Shown here piece by piece: positions 51,944 to 61,049 of a stretch of 64,000 nt of DNA (the stretch's first letter is position 1; each line of letters starts with the position of its first letter). The position numbers were made by a program, and so were the translations under genes. Below the pieces are notes generated by a model. It was not told the origin of the DNA. It saw only the letters and a program-made list of their open reading frames with translations, and made no database searches. Source of the DNA: Natranaeroarchaeum aerophilus (GTDB taxonomy: Archaea; Halobacteriota; Halobacteria; Halobacteriales; Natronoarchaeaceae); assembly GCF_023638055.1 (NCBI RefSeq), contig NZ_JAKRVY010000001.1:772202-836201 (forward strand), in the 5' to 3' direction.

Positions 51944-52788
51944 GATTGTCGTGTCTCCGTCGTCCGCCCGTCTGTTCGCTCGTTGTCCCGCGTTCGGGAC
52001 TCGGCGTTAGTGAGTCGTTCGGTGTTCGACCGCACTATCTTCGCCGGGTTGTCGCTTTCCTCGTAGTTCATTATCGCGCTACCGATCAGCAGGGCGTCAG
52101 CGCCCGCTGCACGCAGTCGTCGGACGTCCTCGGGCGTCGAGATGCCGCTTTCAGCGATCAGCGTGACGTCCTCAGTCCCCTCGGCAGTCGCGTCGGCGAC
52201 TCGCTCGAACGTACCGAGATCGACATCGAGTTTCGCCAGATCGCGGTTGTTCACGCCGATGAACTCGGCTCCCGCCGCGACCGCTTCTCGTACCTCCGCC
52301 TCGGTGTGGGCCTCGACGAGCACCTGGAAGCCGCGTTCACGAGCCGCCGCGAGCAGTCCCTCCAGATCGTCGACGAAGCGGACGATCAGCAGGACGACAT
52401 CGCCCTCGACGGCGTCTAGCTGGGACTCGCGTAGAATGAAGTCCTTTCGCAGGACTGGGACGTCGACGGCCTCGCGGACCCGTTCGAGATACTCCGGGCT
52501 CCCACCGAAATGGTCGGGTTCGGTCAGCACCGACAGCGCCGCGGCCCCACCGTCAACCATCGCCTGTGCCAGTTCGACTGGATCGTCCCGGCGGGTTCCC
52601 TCGGTCGTCGGGCTCGTCGGTTTCACCTCGGCGATTACCGGCGCTCGGCCGTCCGCTTCGGTCGCCGACAGCGCGTCGGAAAGCGACCGCGGCTCGATAT
52701 CGACACGCTCGCCGCCCGGATCGGCTCTGGATCGGGCCGCGTCGAGGATTGATTGAACCGCCGGTGCGATCTCGTCTTCAGCGTCCAT
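51940..52788 (-). CDS. trpC: Indole-3-glycerol phosphate synthase
   Basis: A 282-residue TIM barrel. Conserved motifs are [52 protein letters not shown] and [10 protein letters not shown], with catalytic Lys/Glu residues in these strands. It is the first gene of the trpC-trpB-trpA-aroA' operon. The ATG is five bases from the TRP-box-like inverted repeat, so operator occupancy would block the start region. trpD, trpE and trpG are not in the window. Confidence 0.97.
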   Translation of the reverse strand: MDAEDEIAPAVQSILDAARSRADPGGERVDIEPRSLSDALSATEADGRAPVIAEVKPTSPTTEGTRRDDPVELAQAMVDGGAAALSVLTEPDHFGGSPEYLERVREAVDVPVLRKDFILRESQLDAVEGDVVLLIVRFVDDLEGLLAAARERGFQVLVEAHTEAEVREAVAAGAEFIGVNNRDLAKLDVDLGTFERVADATAEGTEDVTLIAESGISTPEDVRRLRAAGADALLIGSAIMNYEESDNPAKIVRSNTERLTNAESRTRDNERTDGRTTETRQS

Positions 52789-52792
52789 TATC

Positions 52793-52816
52793 GTACATTA
52801 ACGGACGGATATGTAC
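52793..52816. promoter_or_regulatory. TRP-box-like inverted repeat upstream of trpC
   Basis: GTACAT (52793-52798), twelve bases, ATGTAC (52811-52816). The right site is a perfect TGTACA (52812-52817), the left is CGTACA (52792-52797); their centres are exactly 20 bases apart, two helical turns. TGTACA is the TRP-box recognised by TrpY in Methanothermobacter. The element overlaps the likely TATA region of trpC. Confidence 0.6.
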
Positions 52817-52875
52817 ATAAGACTTGCGCACCGGTCCGGCGAATCTTCAAGGCCCTGACGAACGGATGCGCATAC

Positions 52876-53343
52876 ATGATAGAAGACGCCGGAATCTACG
52901 CACGGGAGTTCGCACCGATCGACCGCCACGTTCAGATCGGCGTCGCAAGTAGCAAGGTGCTCCGCGTGACGTTTCCGGAAACGCCGGACGCCAAGGCGAC
53001 GACCGACCACCCGCTGCTGGATCGACTCGACGCCTACCTCGCGGCCCGCGAGGAGGATGGCTTCGACGACGTGCAGGTCGCACTCACGGTGCCAACTGAC
53101 CAGCGACGCGTCCTCGAATCCGTGCGGGACGTTCCCTTCGGAAAAGCGATCGGTATTGACGCCCTGACCCGGATGACCTCCGGACTCTCGCACGAAGATG
53201 ATGGAGATCTCGAAACAGTTCGGACCGCACTGCGAGAGAACCCCGCACCGATTTTCATCCCGGATCATCGTATTAGCGACGGGCCGGGCGCGACGCCGCC
53301 GGACGTGGTCGAGCAGTTGCGAGCGATCGAGGGGCTTCGCTGA
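52876..53343 (+). CDS. Alkyltransferase-like (MGMT-fold) protein, catalytic Cys replaced by Asp
   Basis: A 155-residue protein from MIEDAGIYAREFAPIDRHVQ. The C-terminal half carries the MGMT DNA-binding fold: VRDVPFGKAIGIDALTRMTS, then FIPDHRISDG, where the usual PCHRV is PDHRI (Asp130 instead of Cys). Without the Cys it cannot accept alkyl groups by the classical reaction. It could be an ATL-type damage sensor. Alternative: a repurposed protein. The trpC operon starts divergently 88 bases away. Confidence 0.85.
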   Translation: MIEDAGIYAREFAPIDRHVQIGVASSKVLRVTFPETPDAKATTDHPLLDRLDAYLAAREEDGFDDVQVALTVPTDQRRVLESVRDVPFGKAIGIDALTRMTSGLSHEDDGDLETVRTALRENPAPIFIPDHRISDGPGATPPDVVEQLRAIEGLR

Positions 53344-53472
53344 AGGGGCCGCAAGACCCTTGCCGTTCACCTGGAAGACGAAATGTGAGACGGGATCGAC
53401 CGACCGACGGGTGCGACGATGCCCGATTAGCCATCAAGCTTTATTGGCACCCCTTACTCTATCAAGTCATCA

Positions 53473-55143
53473 GTGGATTCGACACTGGCGGCAGTTCGGC
53501 TCACGTACGCGTTTGCTGCAGTAGCAAGTCTCGGCTTCGGCGCAGTGCTATGGCGTAACCGGGGCAAAAGCGGTGCGACCTCGCTTTTCGTGACGACGGT
53601 TGCGGCCTTTGTCTGGTCCGGGGCACTCCTGCTCTCGACACATCCATCGCCCGGTGTGGCGGAGTGGACTGTCCGATTCAGATACGTCGGTGCTGCTGGG
53701 TCCGTTCTCGGTGGCCTCGGCTTCGCCCTCGAGTATGCAGGCTACGAACGATACGTCAATCAACGCACCGCTGGCGCGGTTGGCATCTATCTGCTCGTCG
53801 TACTGTTCGTGAGCTTCGTGAATCCGGGTCGGCTATTTCTCGTCGATCTGGACGGGACGGTTCCGATCGGTGTCGAACAGCACTGGGGGCCGCTGTTCTG
53901 GGCACATCTCGTGATCAGCTACGCCGTTATTCTCACCTACGTGGTGATCCTGACGAGGTTCATCTACCGGTCACGACACCGCCTGTATCGCGGTCAGGCC
54001 GTAGCACTGTTGATTGGACTGGCCGTCGCTGCCCCGTTCAATCTCATCTACGTCTTCGGCTACGTTCCGGTCGATACGACGCCGATCGGATTCATCGTGG
54101 CGATCGGTTCGTACACCATCGCTATCGTCCGCTATCAGTACACGGACGTCGCGCCGATTGCACGCCGAAAACTGATCGATACCGTCAACGTCGGGATGCT
54201 TGTTGTGGACATGGATGACAGAATCACCGATAGCAACCCCGCTGCTCGGCGACTCCTCGACCTTGACAGCGGAGCTACCGGAACACCCGTTCGTGAGGCG
54301 TTCGGCGACGCCGCCCTCCGTTCGACGTACGAATCGGAACTGACTGGGGACGGATCGACGGAGGTGACGATCGAACACGACGGCAAGTACCTCCTTTTCG
54401 AATCGGTCCCCGTCTCGGACGACCGGGGCCAACACGTCGGCTACCTGCTTCTCGTACAGGATGTCACGACACAGCGACACCGTGAGCAAGAGCTCGAACG
54501 GCAGATTCGAAAGCTGGATCAGTTCGCGAGTGTCGTCTCCCACGACCTCCGAAACCCACTGAACGTCGCACAGGGGCGACTGGCGCTCGCTCGCGAAATG
54601 GACGACAACGAGCATCTGGGTGAGGTCGCGGCGGCCCACGAGCGCATGGATCGTCTGATCGACGACGTATTGACGCTCGCACGCGACGGGGGCGATGTCA
54701 CCGATCCATCCGTCGTTCCACTCGATTCACTCACAGAAGAATGCTGGGACAACGTGGAGACGCACGGCGCGCGGCTGGTCGTCGAGACGGACCGCGAGAT
54801 CTACGCCGATGAACGACAACTGAAACAGCTGTTCGAAAACCTGTTTCGCAACTCGGTCGAGCACGGCTCCACGAGCAATTCGTCACAGAAAACGGACCTG
54901 ACCGTGACCGTTGGGACACTGCCGACCGGCTTCTACGTCGGGGACGACGGTCCGGGAGTCCCGGCTGCGGAACGCGAATCGGTGTTCGAGACTGGATACT
55001 CGACGGGGACCGAGGGTACCGGACTCGGACTCGGCATCGTCTCGGAGATCGTCGCGGCCCACGACTGGGAAATTCAGGTGGCCGAGAGCGAGTCGGGCGG
55101 AGCTCGATTCGAGATTACCGGTGTGGAGTTCCGTGACGAATGA
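53473..55143 (+). CDS. 7TM-PAS sensor histidine kinase
   Basis: A 556-residue GTG-started membrane kinase. Seven helices in residues 1-~220 (from TYAFAAVASLGFGAVLW to IGFIVAIGSYTIAIVRY) form a His-kinase N-terminal 7TM domain. A PAS-type domain (about 235-345, NVGMLVVDMDDRITDSNPA) follows, then HisKA with VVSHDLRNPLN (His357) and HATPase (NLFRNSVEHG, VGDDGPGVP, GTGLGLGIV). Ligand unknown. No regulator is adjacent. Confidence 0.9.
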   Translation: MDSTLAAVRLTYAFAAVASLGFGAVLWRNRGKSGATSLFVTTVAAFVWSGALLLSTHPSPGVAEWTVRFRYVGAAGSVLGGLGFALEYAGYERYVNQRTAGAVGIYLLVVLFVSFVNPGRLFLVDLDGTVPIGVEQHWGPLFWAHLVISYAVILTYVVILTRFIYRSRHRLYRGQAVALLIGLAVAAPFNLIYVFGYVPVDTTPIGFIVAIGSYTIAIVRYQYTDVAPIARRKLIDTVNVGMLVVDMDDRITDSNPAARRLLDLDSGATGTPVREAFGDAALRSTYESELTGDGSTEVTIEHDGKYLLFESVPVSDDRGQHVGYLLLVQDVTTQRHREQELERQIRKLDQFASVVSHDLRNPLNVAQGRLALAREMDDNEHLGEVAAAHERMDRLIDDVLTLARDGGDVTDPSVVPLDSLTEECWDNVETHGARLVVETDREIYADERQLKQLFENLFRNSVEHGSTSNSSQKTDLTVTVGTLPTGFYVGDDGPGVPAAERESVFETGYSTGTEGTGLGLGIVSEIVAAHDWEIQVAESESGGARFEITGVEFRDE

Positions 55144-55195
55144 GCTAGCGCTTCTGCAGCTGACCCGTCGATGACGGGGGCGATCACCCCGCCGT

Positions 55196-55546
55196 TCAAT
55201 CGCTCGCGTACCGGGTCGCGTACACGTACAGGGCAATCCCACCAAGCACTGCCAGCGTCGCGAGCAAGTCGATCCACGGGTCCTCGGCGAGGATCGCAAT
55301 GAACTGTGCCAGCCCGCCGGTGACGAAACTGGCTCCCGCGGCCCGGAGCGGGTCGGTTCGACTCTCGGCGACCCAGTACAGACCACCGCCGATACCGAGT
55401 GCGATCAGTCCGAACAACACGTCTGCAGTGAGTTCCGCGATCGGATCGCCGGTCACGAGCCCGTACAGGACGATCCCGGCGTAGGAAAGAACGCTCCCGA
55501 CCAGCACCAGATAGGCCCGCCGTGGAACCCGTTCGATACCACTCAT
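55196..55546 (-). CDS. Small four-helix membrane protein
   Basis: A 116-residue protein from MSGIERVPRRAYLVLVGSVL (ATG at 55564 adds six). Four hydrophobic segments: LVLVGSVLSYAGIVLYGLVT, ELTADVLFGLIALGIGGGLY, SFVTGGLAQFIAILAED and LLATLAVLGGIALYVYATRY. No family recognised. It is 25 bases downstream of the CPBP protease gene and in the same direction, so they may be cotranscribed. Confidence 0.65.
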   Translation of the reverse strand: MSGIERVPRRAYLVLVGSVLSYAGIVLYGLVTGDPIAELTADVLFGLIALGIGGGLYWVAESRTDPLRAAGASFVTGGLAQFIAILAEDPWIDLLATLAVLGGIALYVYATRYASD

Positions 55547-55571
55547 ACACGGGTCCAGACCCACTGACCAC

Positions 55572-56462
55572 TTAGTTTGCGAGGATCTCTCGTGGGTCGA
55601 TCTCCAGCCCCTCGTGGACGACGAACTCGGCGGCGTTGATCACGTAGTGGGCGACGACAACCACCAGCAGGCTGCCGGTCAGAATAAAGACCGCGGCGAG
55701 AACGAAGCCAAGTACGCCCGTCACGAGGATTCCGCCCGGCCCCTGCAGGCCGTGACCGAGCCCGAAGGCCACCGAGGAGAGGACGGCCAGGAGCCACGGC
55801 GAGAGCCCGAACCCGATCGAGAGCGCCCCGATCAGCGCCGCCCGGAAGAGCAGTTCCTCGAAGAGGGCGACGGTCGGCAACACCGCGAAAAGCAGGACGG
55901 CCCACTCACGGCCCGACTCCGGCGCGAGCAGTTCCCGGAGGAACTCGTCGAAGCCGACGCCGATGCGTTCCAGACCGACCGCCGCCGCGGCGTTGGCGAC
56001 GTACAGCGCGACGCCGATGCCCAGCCCGAGCGCGACGGCTTCGAGCCCAATGCTCGCGGCAGTCCGTTCGATGCCGAGCGCCGCTGCCGGGACGCCGGTC
56101 CACCACGCCGTCCCGACGAGCACGGCTCCGAACAACCCCTGTGTCAGCGCAACGTTTGCGAACAGTTCGCGCTTCGAAAGGTCCGACAGATCCAGCGACC
56201 GGCGTGAGGTGATCGGCTCGCCCTCGATACCGGTGGCCGAACGCTCGTCCGTGGCGGCAGCGTCCGGATCGGCCTCCGGGACGTCGGGCTCCGGTGGCTC
56301 CTGCGGGCGAGTAGAGCCCGTGCCCGCATCCAGCCCTTCGCTCTCTGAACCATCAGCCGACACGTCGCTTTCCGCTGCGAGAGCCGCGGTCTGTCGGGCG
56401 AACACGAGGACGAGAACGGTCACGAGCAGTGCGACCGCCGCGAAGATGCCCCACTGTGTCAC
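55572..56462 (-). CDS. CPBP-family intramembrane glutamic endopeptidase
   Basis: A 296-residue protein with a GTG start (VTQWGIFAAVALLVTVL). Motif 1 EELLFRAALIGAL (Glu-Glu and Arg near residue 200), motif 2 FGLGHGLQGPGG (His) and motif 3 HYVINAAEFVVHEG (His...Asn) are all present. An acidic, proline-rich segment (residues 40-85) follows the first helix. CPBP proteases cleave prenylated or membrane proteins; the substrate is unknown. Confidence 0.9.
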   Translation of the reverse strand: MTQWGIFAAVALLVTVLVLVFARQTAALAAESDVSADGSESEGLDAGTGSTRPQEPPEPDVPEADPDAAATDERSATGIEGEPITSRRSLDLSDLSKRELFANVALTQGLFGAVLVGTAWWTGVPAAALGIERTAASIGLEAVALGLGIGVALYVANAAAAVGLERIGVGFDEFLRELLAPESGREWAVLLFAVLPTVALFEELLFRAALIGALSIGFGLSPWLLAVLSSVAFGLGHGLQGPGGILVTGVLGFVLAAVFILTGSLLVVVVAHYVINAAEFVVHEGLEIDPREILAN

Positions 56463-56523
56463 AGTATGAGGAGTCCGCCGAACCGACAAAAGGGCACCGC
56501 CACGAGACAACGCGGTCCCGCAA

Positions 56524-57270
56524 TCACAGCGCACCGAAGATAGCTATCGCACCGACGATAGTCAGCAGGACTCCCAGCAGCGCCAGCCCGCCGCCGCTCA
56601 GCAGATACCGGCGATGGGTTCCGGCGGCAGAGGTATCCGAGATCAGGAACTTCGGGACTTCCTCGCCAAGGCTCAGGGTGACGTCTGCATCGACGTCGGC
56701 CGCGTTGTGGCTTGCTTCGCCGTAGATGTAGGCCTCCTCGCCGACGTCGAGACGCTCCTCAGTATAGCGTTTCCGCCCGCCACCGAGCGAGAACCCGCCG
56801 AGAGAGAACCCACCCCCCACAGAGACGTTGCCGGGGAGATACTCCGAAAACAGCGAGTCGCGCTGGCGCTCGCTCTCCAGCGACAGGTCGGCGCCGTCGG
56901 GGATCACGTGAGCGCGGCCGGAGTCGTCCGACAGGACGAACGGCTGACTCTCCTCGCTGGATTCGATCGTTCGCCACGAGCTGGATTTGTTGCGGCCACC
57001 GGAGCGACGTTTCTCCTCGATTTTGTACTCGTAGGCGACACAGTCGCGCTCCACAAACGGAGATTCGAAGGGCTCTTCGCCTGGAGCCGTCTCGACCGTT
57101 CCTTCCACCTCGACCGGATTCTCCTCATACGGCGCATCACCGATCGGGACCGGGTCGTCAGCGCGCAATCGTAGCAGGGTGCGCAGCTTCCGACCGCCGA
57201 ACGCGAGGAGGGCAATACCGATCACCACGAGGATGCTACCAATTAGCAGGGATTCGACATCCATACCCAA
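56524..57270 (-). CDS. GIDE-domain membrane protein (MULAN/E3-ligase-like, no RING)
   Basis: A 248-residue protein. Helices at both ends (IGSILVVIGIALLAFGG and GLALLGVLLTIVGAIAIF) bracket a beta-rich GIDE domain: VEVEGTVETAPGEEPFESPF, DCVAYEYKIEEK, SSSWRTIESSEESQPF, LSDDSGRAHVIPDGADL. Such domains occur in human MUL1 between two helices; here no RING follows. A Gly-Gly-rich segment GGGFSLGGFSLGGG lies near residue 160. Family identity is recalled from pattern, function unknown in archaea. Confidence 0.75.
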   Translation of the reverse strand: MGMDVESLLIGSILVVIGIALLAFGGRKLRTLLRLRADDPVPIGDAPYEENPVEVEGTVETAPGEEPFESPFVERDCVAYEYKIEEKRRSGGRNKSSSWRTIESSEESQPFVLSDDSGRAHVIPDGADLSLESERQRDSLFSEYLPGNVSVGGGFSLGGFSLGGGRKRYTEERLDVGEEAYIYGEASHNAADVDADVTLSLGEEVPKFLISDTSAAGTHRRYLLSGGGLALLGVLLTIVGAIAIFGAL

Positions 57271-57313
57271 CTTTCGTCAGCCGGACGACAAGAAAATTAC
57301 GGACCCCCGAACG

Positions 57314-59551
57314 CTACTGCGGGCTCGGGCTGCCGGCACCGACCTGTCGGTCGAGTGCGTTGCCCGTAATCGACTTGAGCCGGTCGACGAGGCTGTCCTT
57401 CTCGGTCTCGCCGGTCAGCGCGATGTCGAGCACTTCGCTGATGTGGCTGACCGGTATGACCTCGATCTGCTCGGCGTACTCGTCCTCGATCATCACGTCC
57501 TGCTCGTTGGCCTTGGGGATGATGACCGTCTCGATGCCGGATTTCGCCGCGGCCTCGATCTTGTGCGTGACGCCGCCGACCGGGAGCACGTCGCCCCGGA
57601 CCGACAGCGAGCCGGTCATCGCCAGATCCTGTCGGACCGGCATGTCTTCGAGCGCGGAGATCACTGCGGTTGCGACCGTGATCGACGCCGAGTCGCCGTC
57701 GACGCCCTGCTGGCCCGCCTGCACGAACTGGATGTGGACGTCCTTTTCGGAGAGATCCACGTCGGAGAACTTCTTGATGATCGCCGAGACGTTCTGGACG
57801 GACTCCTCGGCCATCTCCTGAAGCTTCCCGGTGGCGATCACCTGGCCGCCGCCCTGTGCGGGGGCGACCTCGGCCATGACCGGGAGCATGATGCCCGAAT
57901 CCTCGCCCATCACGGCGAGCCCGTTGACGCGGCCGACCACGTCGCCGTCCGCAACGGTGAGCTCGTAGTCCTTGCGACGCTCGATGTAGTTGTCCGCGAG
58001 CTGCTGTTCGATCGACCGCGAGCGGCGTTTCGCCTGCAGGACGTCCTCGCGCTCGGTGAACTCCTTGTCCTCGGCGCGAGCGATGTCGCCTGCGACGCGA
58101 ACCAGTCCGCCGAGGTTCCGGAAGTGAAGCGTCAGATGGCCCTTGCGGCCGGAGCGACGCCTCGCCTCGAGCATCACTTCGCGTGCCGCTTTCGGCGTGA
58201 AGTGGGGTAGCCGGCCGTCGTTTTCGACCTCCTGAGCGATAAAGCGCACGTACTTGCGGCGCATCTCGGGGGTGTCGTCGATGGTGTCGTCCATGAACAC
58301 CTCGTACCCGTAGCCCTTGATACGAGAGCGCAGCGCGGGGTGCATGTTCTCCAGCGCGTCGCGGTTCCCCGCCGCAATCATGATGAAGTCACAGGGGACG
58401 GGCTCGGTCTGGACCATCGCACCCGAGGAGCGCTCGGACTGGCCCGTAATGGAGAACTCGCCTTCCTGAATTGCCGTCATCAGTTTCTGCTGGCTGCGGA
58501 CGTCGAGCGTGTTGATTTCGTCGACGAACAGCACGCCCTTGTTGGCCTTGTGGATCGCACCGGGTTCGACGCGGTCGTGGCTCGGCGTCTCCATCCCACC
58601 GGACTGGAACGGGTCGTGCCGGACGTCGCCCAGCAGCGCACCGGCGTGGGCACCGGTCGCGTCCTCGAACGGCGCGGTCGTCTGATCGGTGGCGTTGACG
58701 ATCATGTTCGGGATGACTGCGTCGCTGCCACGCTGGGTGTAGCGGAACAGGATGTACACCGCGATGGCGGCGATGATCCCCAGCAGGATCGAGGCGTTGG
58801 AGATGATCGTGTAGCCGAGGATGATCACGACGATGATCAACATCAGGAAGGTCCGAAGCTGGTTGCGCTTGCGGGCTTCCTCTTTGTGGGCGTCGATGAT
58901 CTGTTCGCCTTTCCCTGCCGGAACAGTCCGGACTTTCGGCTCGTTACCGTCGTCGGGGTTGTGATAGACCAGCACGTCCTGGAGATCCTCCTTGGGCAGG
59001 AGGTGGCTCATCGCCTTGGCCAGCATCGACTTGCCGGTCCCCGGCGAGCCGATCATCATGACGTGACGGCGCTGCTTTGCCGCCTTTTTGACGATGTCAC
59101 GGGCCTCGTCCTGACCGATCACCTGATCGACCATCTGGTCGGGGATCGACATGTCGGCGGTCGAGTCGATGTCGAGCCCGCCAAGCAGATCGTCCTCATC
59201 GAAATCGTCGCGGACGTCCGCTTCGACCTTGCTGCCCAGATCGTCGTCAAGACCGTAGTCGTCGTCGATATCCGACCGGTCGACTCGATCACCGTCCCGG
59301 TTCTCGGGGTCAGTTTCCGAATCGAAGTCCTCCTCGGAGTCGGCTCCGTCGCCCGACTCGTCGGGCGTGTTCATGTCGTCCGACTCGGACTTTCGTTTGT
59401 CTTCCGTCGAGCCCTCGTCGACAGTGCCTGATCCCCCCGCGTCGTCAGCCGAGTCTGTGCGGGAGCTCTTATCGGACATCGGGGACTCCACGGGCGGATC
59501 GGTATCCCCCTCACTCTGGGGCGCTTCGTCGGTATCCCTGTCGTTACTCAT
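57314..59551 (-). CDS. lonB: Membrane-anchored ATP-dependent protease LonB
   Basis: A 745-residue archaeal Lon. Walker A is [15 protein letters not shown] (about residue 167), Walker B is [13 protein letters not shown], the membrane helices lie between them at about 234-271 ([18 protein letters not shown]). The protease has Ser in [17 protein letters not shown] (about 621) and Lys in [14 protein letters not shown] (about 664). Unusual is a ~130-residue N-terminal Asp/Glu/Ser-rich extension. No intein. Essential for lipid/carotenoid control in Haloferax, known from that family. Confidence 0.96.
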   Translation of the reverse strand: MSNDRDTDEAPQSEGDTDPPVESPMSDKSSRTDSADDAGGSGTVDEGSTEDKRKSESDDMNTPDESGDGADSEEDFDSETDPENRDGDRVDRSDIDDDYGLDDDLGSKVEADVRDDFDEDDLLGGLDIDSTADMSIPDQMVDQVIGQDEARDIVKKAAKQRRHVMMIGSPGTGKSMLAKAMSHLLPKEDLQDVLVYHNPDDGNEPKVRTVPAGKGEQIIDAHKEEARKRNQLRTFLMLIIVVIILGYTIISNASILLGIIAAIAVYILFRYTQRGSDAVIPNMIVNATDQTTAPFEDATGAHAGALLGDVRHDPFQSGGMETPSHDRVEPGAIHKANKGVLFVDEINTLDVRSQQKLMTAIQEGEFSITGQSERSSGAMVQTEPVPCDFIMIAAGNRDALENMHPALRSRIKGYGYEVFMDDTIDDTPEMRRKYVRFIAQEVENDGRLPHFTPKAAREVMLEARRRSGRKGHLTLHFRNLGGLVRVAGDIARAEDKEFTEREDVLQAKRRSRSIEQQLADNYIERRKDYELTVADGDVVGRVNGLAVMGEDSGIMLPVMAEVAPAQGGGQVIATGKLQEMAEESVQNVSAIIKKFSDVDLSEKDVHIQFVQAGQQGVDGDSASITVATAVISALEDMPVRQDLAMTGSLSVRGDVLPVGGVTHKIEAAAKSGIETVIIPKANEQDVMIEDEYAEQIEVIPVSHISEVLDIALTGETEKDSLVDRLKSITGNALDRQVGAGSPSPQ

Positions 59552-59762
59552 AGAATCGTTCTGTTACCTGATTTCAGGGGGCCTCCACTGATATACTTTC
59601 TCCCTCTCGCTGCTCTTTTACACCGAGAAAACCGCCGTACGGCTCTTAGTTCGGTGGAAAGGCTACCGTTACCACCACCCACCGATGAGCGCCGATGGTT
59701 CGTCGATAGCCCGCTCGCCCGAGAAAGACCACGCTTAACCCGGATTGCGATCAACTGCCGGT

Positions 59763-60281
59763 ATGAACCGCGGATGCTACATCGGCCGGTTCCAGCCGTT
59801 TCACAACGGGCACCTGAACATGGTCGAGCGGATCGTCGAAGACGACGACATCGACGAACTCGTGCTCGGCATCGGGAGCGCCGACGCCTCCCACACGAAA
59901 CACGACCCGTTTACCGCTGGCGAGCGCATCATGATGATCACGAAATCGCTCGTCGATCTCGATCTGGTTACCTACGCCGTCCCGATCGAGGACCTCGAAC
60001 GGAACTCGGTCTGGGTGAGCCATGTCCGGAGTATGAGCCCCGAGTTCGAGATTGCCTACTCGAATAACCCGCTCGTTATCCAGCTGTTCGAGGAGGCGGG
60101 CGTCGAGGTTCGGCAGTCGCCGATGTTCAATCGCGAAGTCCTCGAAGGGACGGAGGTCCGCGAACGGATGATCAAAGGTGAGAACTGGCAGCCGCTGGTT
60201 CCCGATGCGGTCGTCGAAGTCGTCGAGGAGATCGGCGGCATCGAGCGGATCCAGCGCGTCAGTGAGACCGACGGCATCTAG
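59763..60281 (+). CDS. nadM: Nicotinamide-nucleotide adenylyltransferase
   Basis: A 172-residue NMN/NaMN adenylyltransferase from MNRGCYIGRFQPFHNGHLNM, which contains the HxGH motif. The C-terminal SISSTxxR-like loop appears as GTEVRERMIKGENWQPLV. It makes NAD+ or NaAD from ATP. This archaeal NadM acts after NadABC (54 kb away). An upstream in-frame start at 59745 adds six residues. It ends exactly where the SAM hydrolase begins. Confidence 0.95.
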   Translation: MNRGCYIGRFQPFHNGHLNMVERIVEDDDIDELVLGIGSADASHTKHDPFTAGERIMMITKSLVDLDLVTYAVPIEDLERNSVWVSHVRSMSPEFEIAYSNNPLVIQLFEEAGVEVRQSPMFNREVLEGTEVRERMIKGENWQPLVPDAVVEVVEEIGGIERIQRVSETDGI

Positions 60282-61040
60282 ATGATAACGCTCGCCTCCG
60301 ACTTCGGCTCGCCCTATCCGGCGGCGATGAAGGGCGTCATTCTCCAGCAAAGTGACGCGCGGCTCGTCGACGTGAGCCACGAGTTCCCGCGTCAGGACGT
60401 CCGTGCGGCCGCGTTCTGGCTTCGCGAGATCCTGCCGTACTTTCCGCCCGCGGTCCATCTTGTCGTAGTCGATCCCGGCGTCGGCACCGATCGGGCGGCC
60501 GTGGTCGTCGAGGCGGGCGAGCACGCCCTTGTTGCCCCGGACAACGGCGTGGTCCTCTCGGCAGCACGCGCGCTTGCCGATGACGAACTGACGGTCTACG
60601 AGATCGAGGACAGCGACGCCGAAAGTTCGACGTTTCACGGCCGGGACGTCTTCGCACCGGCGGCCGCGGCTGTCCACGAGCGGTGGCAAACTGACGAGCC
60701 GATCGGCGCACTCGACAGGGTGTCCCGCGTCGACGAGCACGTCGACCTCCGACTTCCGGAGCCCGATATCCGCGACGACGAGCTCGTCGGGGAGGTGCTC
60801 GTCGTCGACGGCTTCGGCAACGTCATCACCAACGTTCCGGGCTACGCTATCGAGGGCTTCGAGCAGGTCGAAGTGAACGGTCAGACGGTCCCCGTCGGGG
60901 ATACCTTCGCGTCGGTCCCGGTCGGTCAGTGGCTCGCGACAGTGGGGAGTCACGGCAACGTCGAACTCGACGTCAACCAGGGTCGCGGTGACGAAGCGTT
61001 CGGGCTCAGGGCAGGAGACGACGTCCGGATCGGGTTGTAG
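60282..61040 (+). CDS. SAM hydroxide adenosyltransferase (DUF62)
   Basis: A 252-residue protein that hydrolyses S-adenosylmethionine to adenosine and methionine in archaeal relatives. MITLASDFGSPYPAAMKGVI, HLVVVDPGVGTDRAAVVVEA, ALVAPDNGVVLSAAR and STFHGRDVFAPAAAA hold the Asp, Arg and His of the active site. It starts right after the nadM stop (TAG ATG), so cotranscribed. The chlorinase/fluorinase activity needs a special loop not seen. Confidence 0.9.
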   Translation: MITLASDFGSPYPAAMKGVILQQSDARLVDVSHEFPRQDVRAAAFWLREILPYFPPAVHLVVVDPGVGTDRAAVVVEAGEHALVAPDNGVVLSAARALADDELTVYEIEDSDAESSTFHGRDVFAPAAAAVHERWQTDEPIGALDRVSRVDEHVDLRLPEPDIRDDELVGEVLVVDGFGNVITNVPGYAIEGFEQVEVNGQTVPVGDTFASVPVGQWLATVGSHGNVELDVNQGRGDEAFGLRAGDDVRIGL

Positions 61041-61049
61041 ATCCGCGCA

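Noticed and set aside
57314..59551. Intein in LonB, as seen in some archaea
   Set aside because: The AAA and protease motifs are at normal spacing; no intein Cys/HN ends.
60282..61040. Fluorinase or chlorinase
   Set aside because: The family contains halogenases, but archaeal members of this length hydrolyse SAM and no halide-binding loop is evident.
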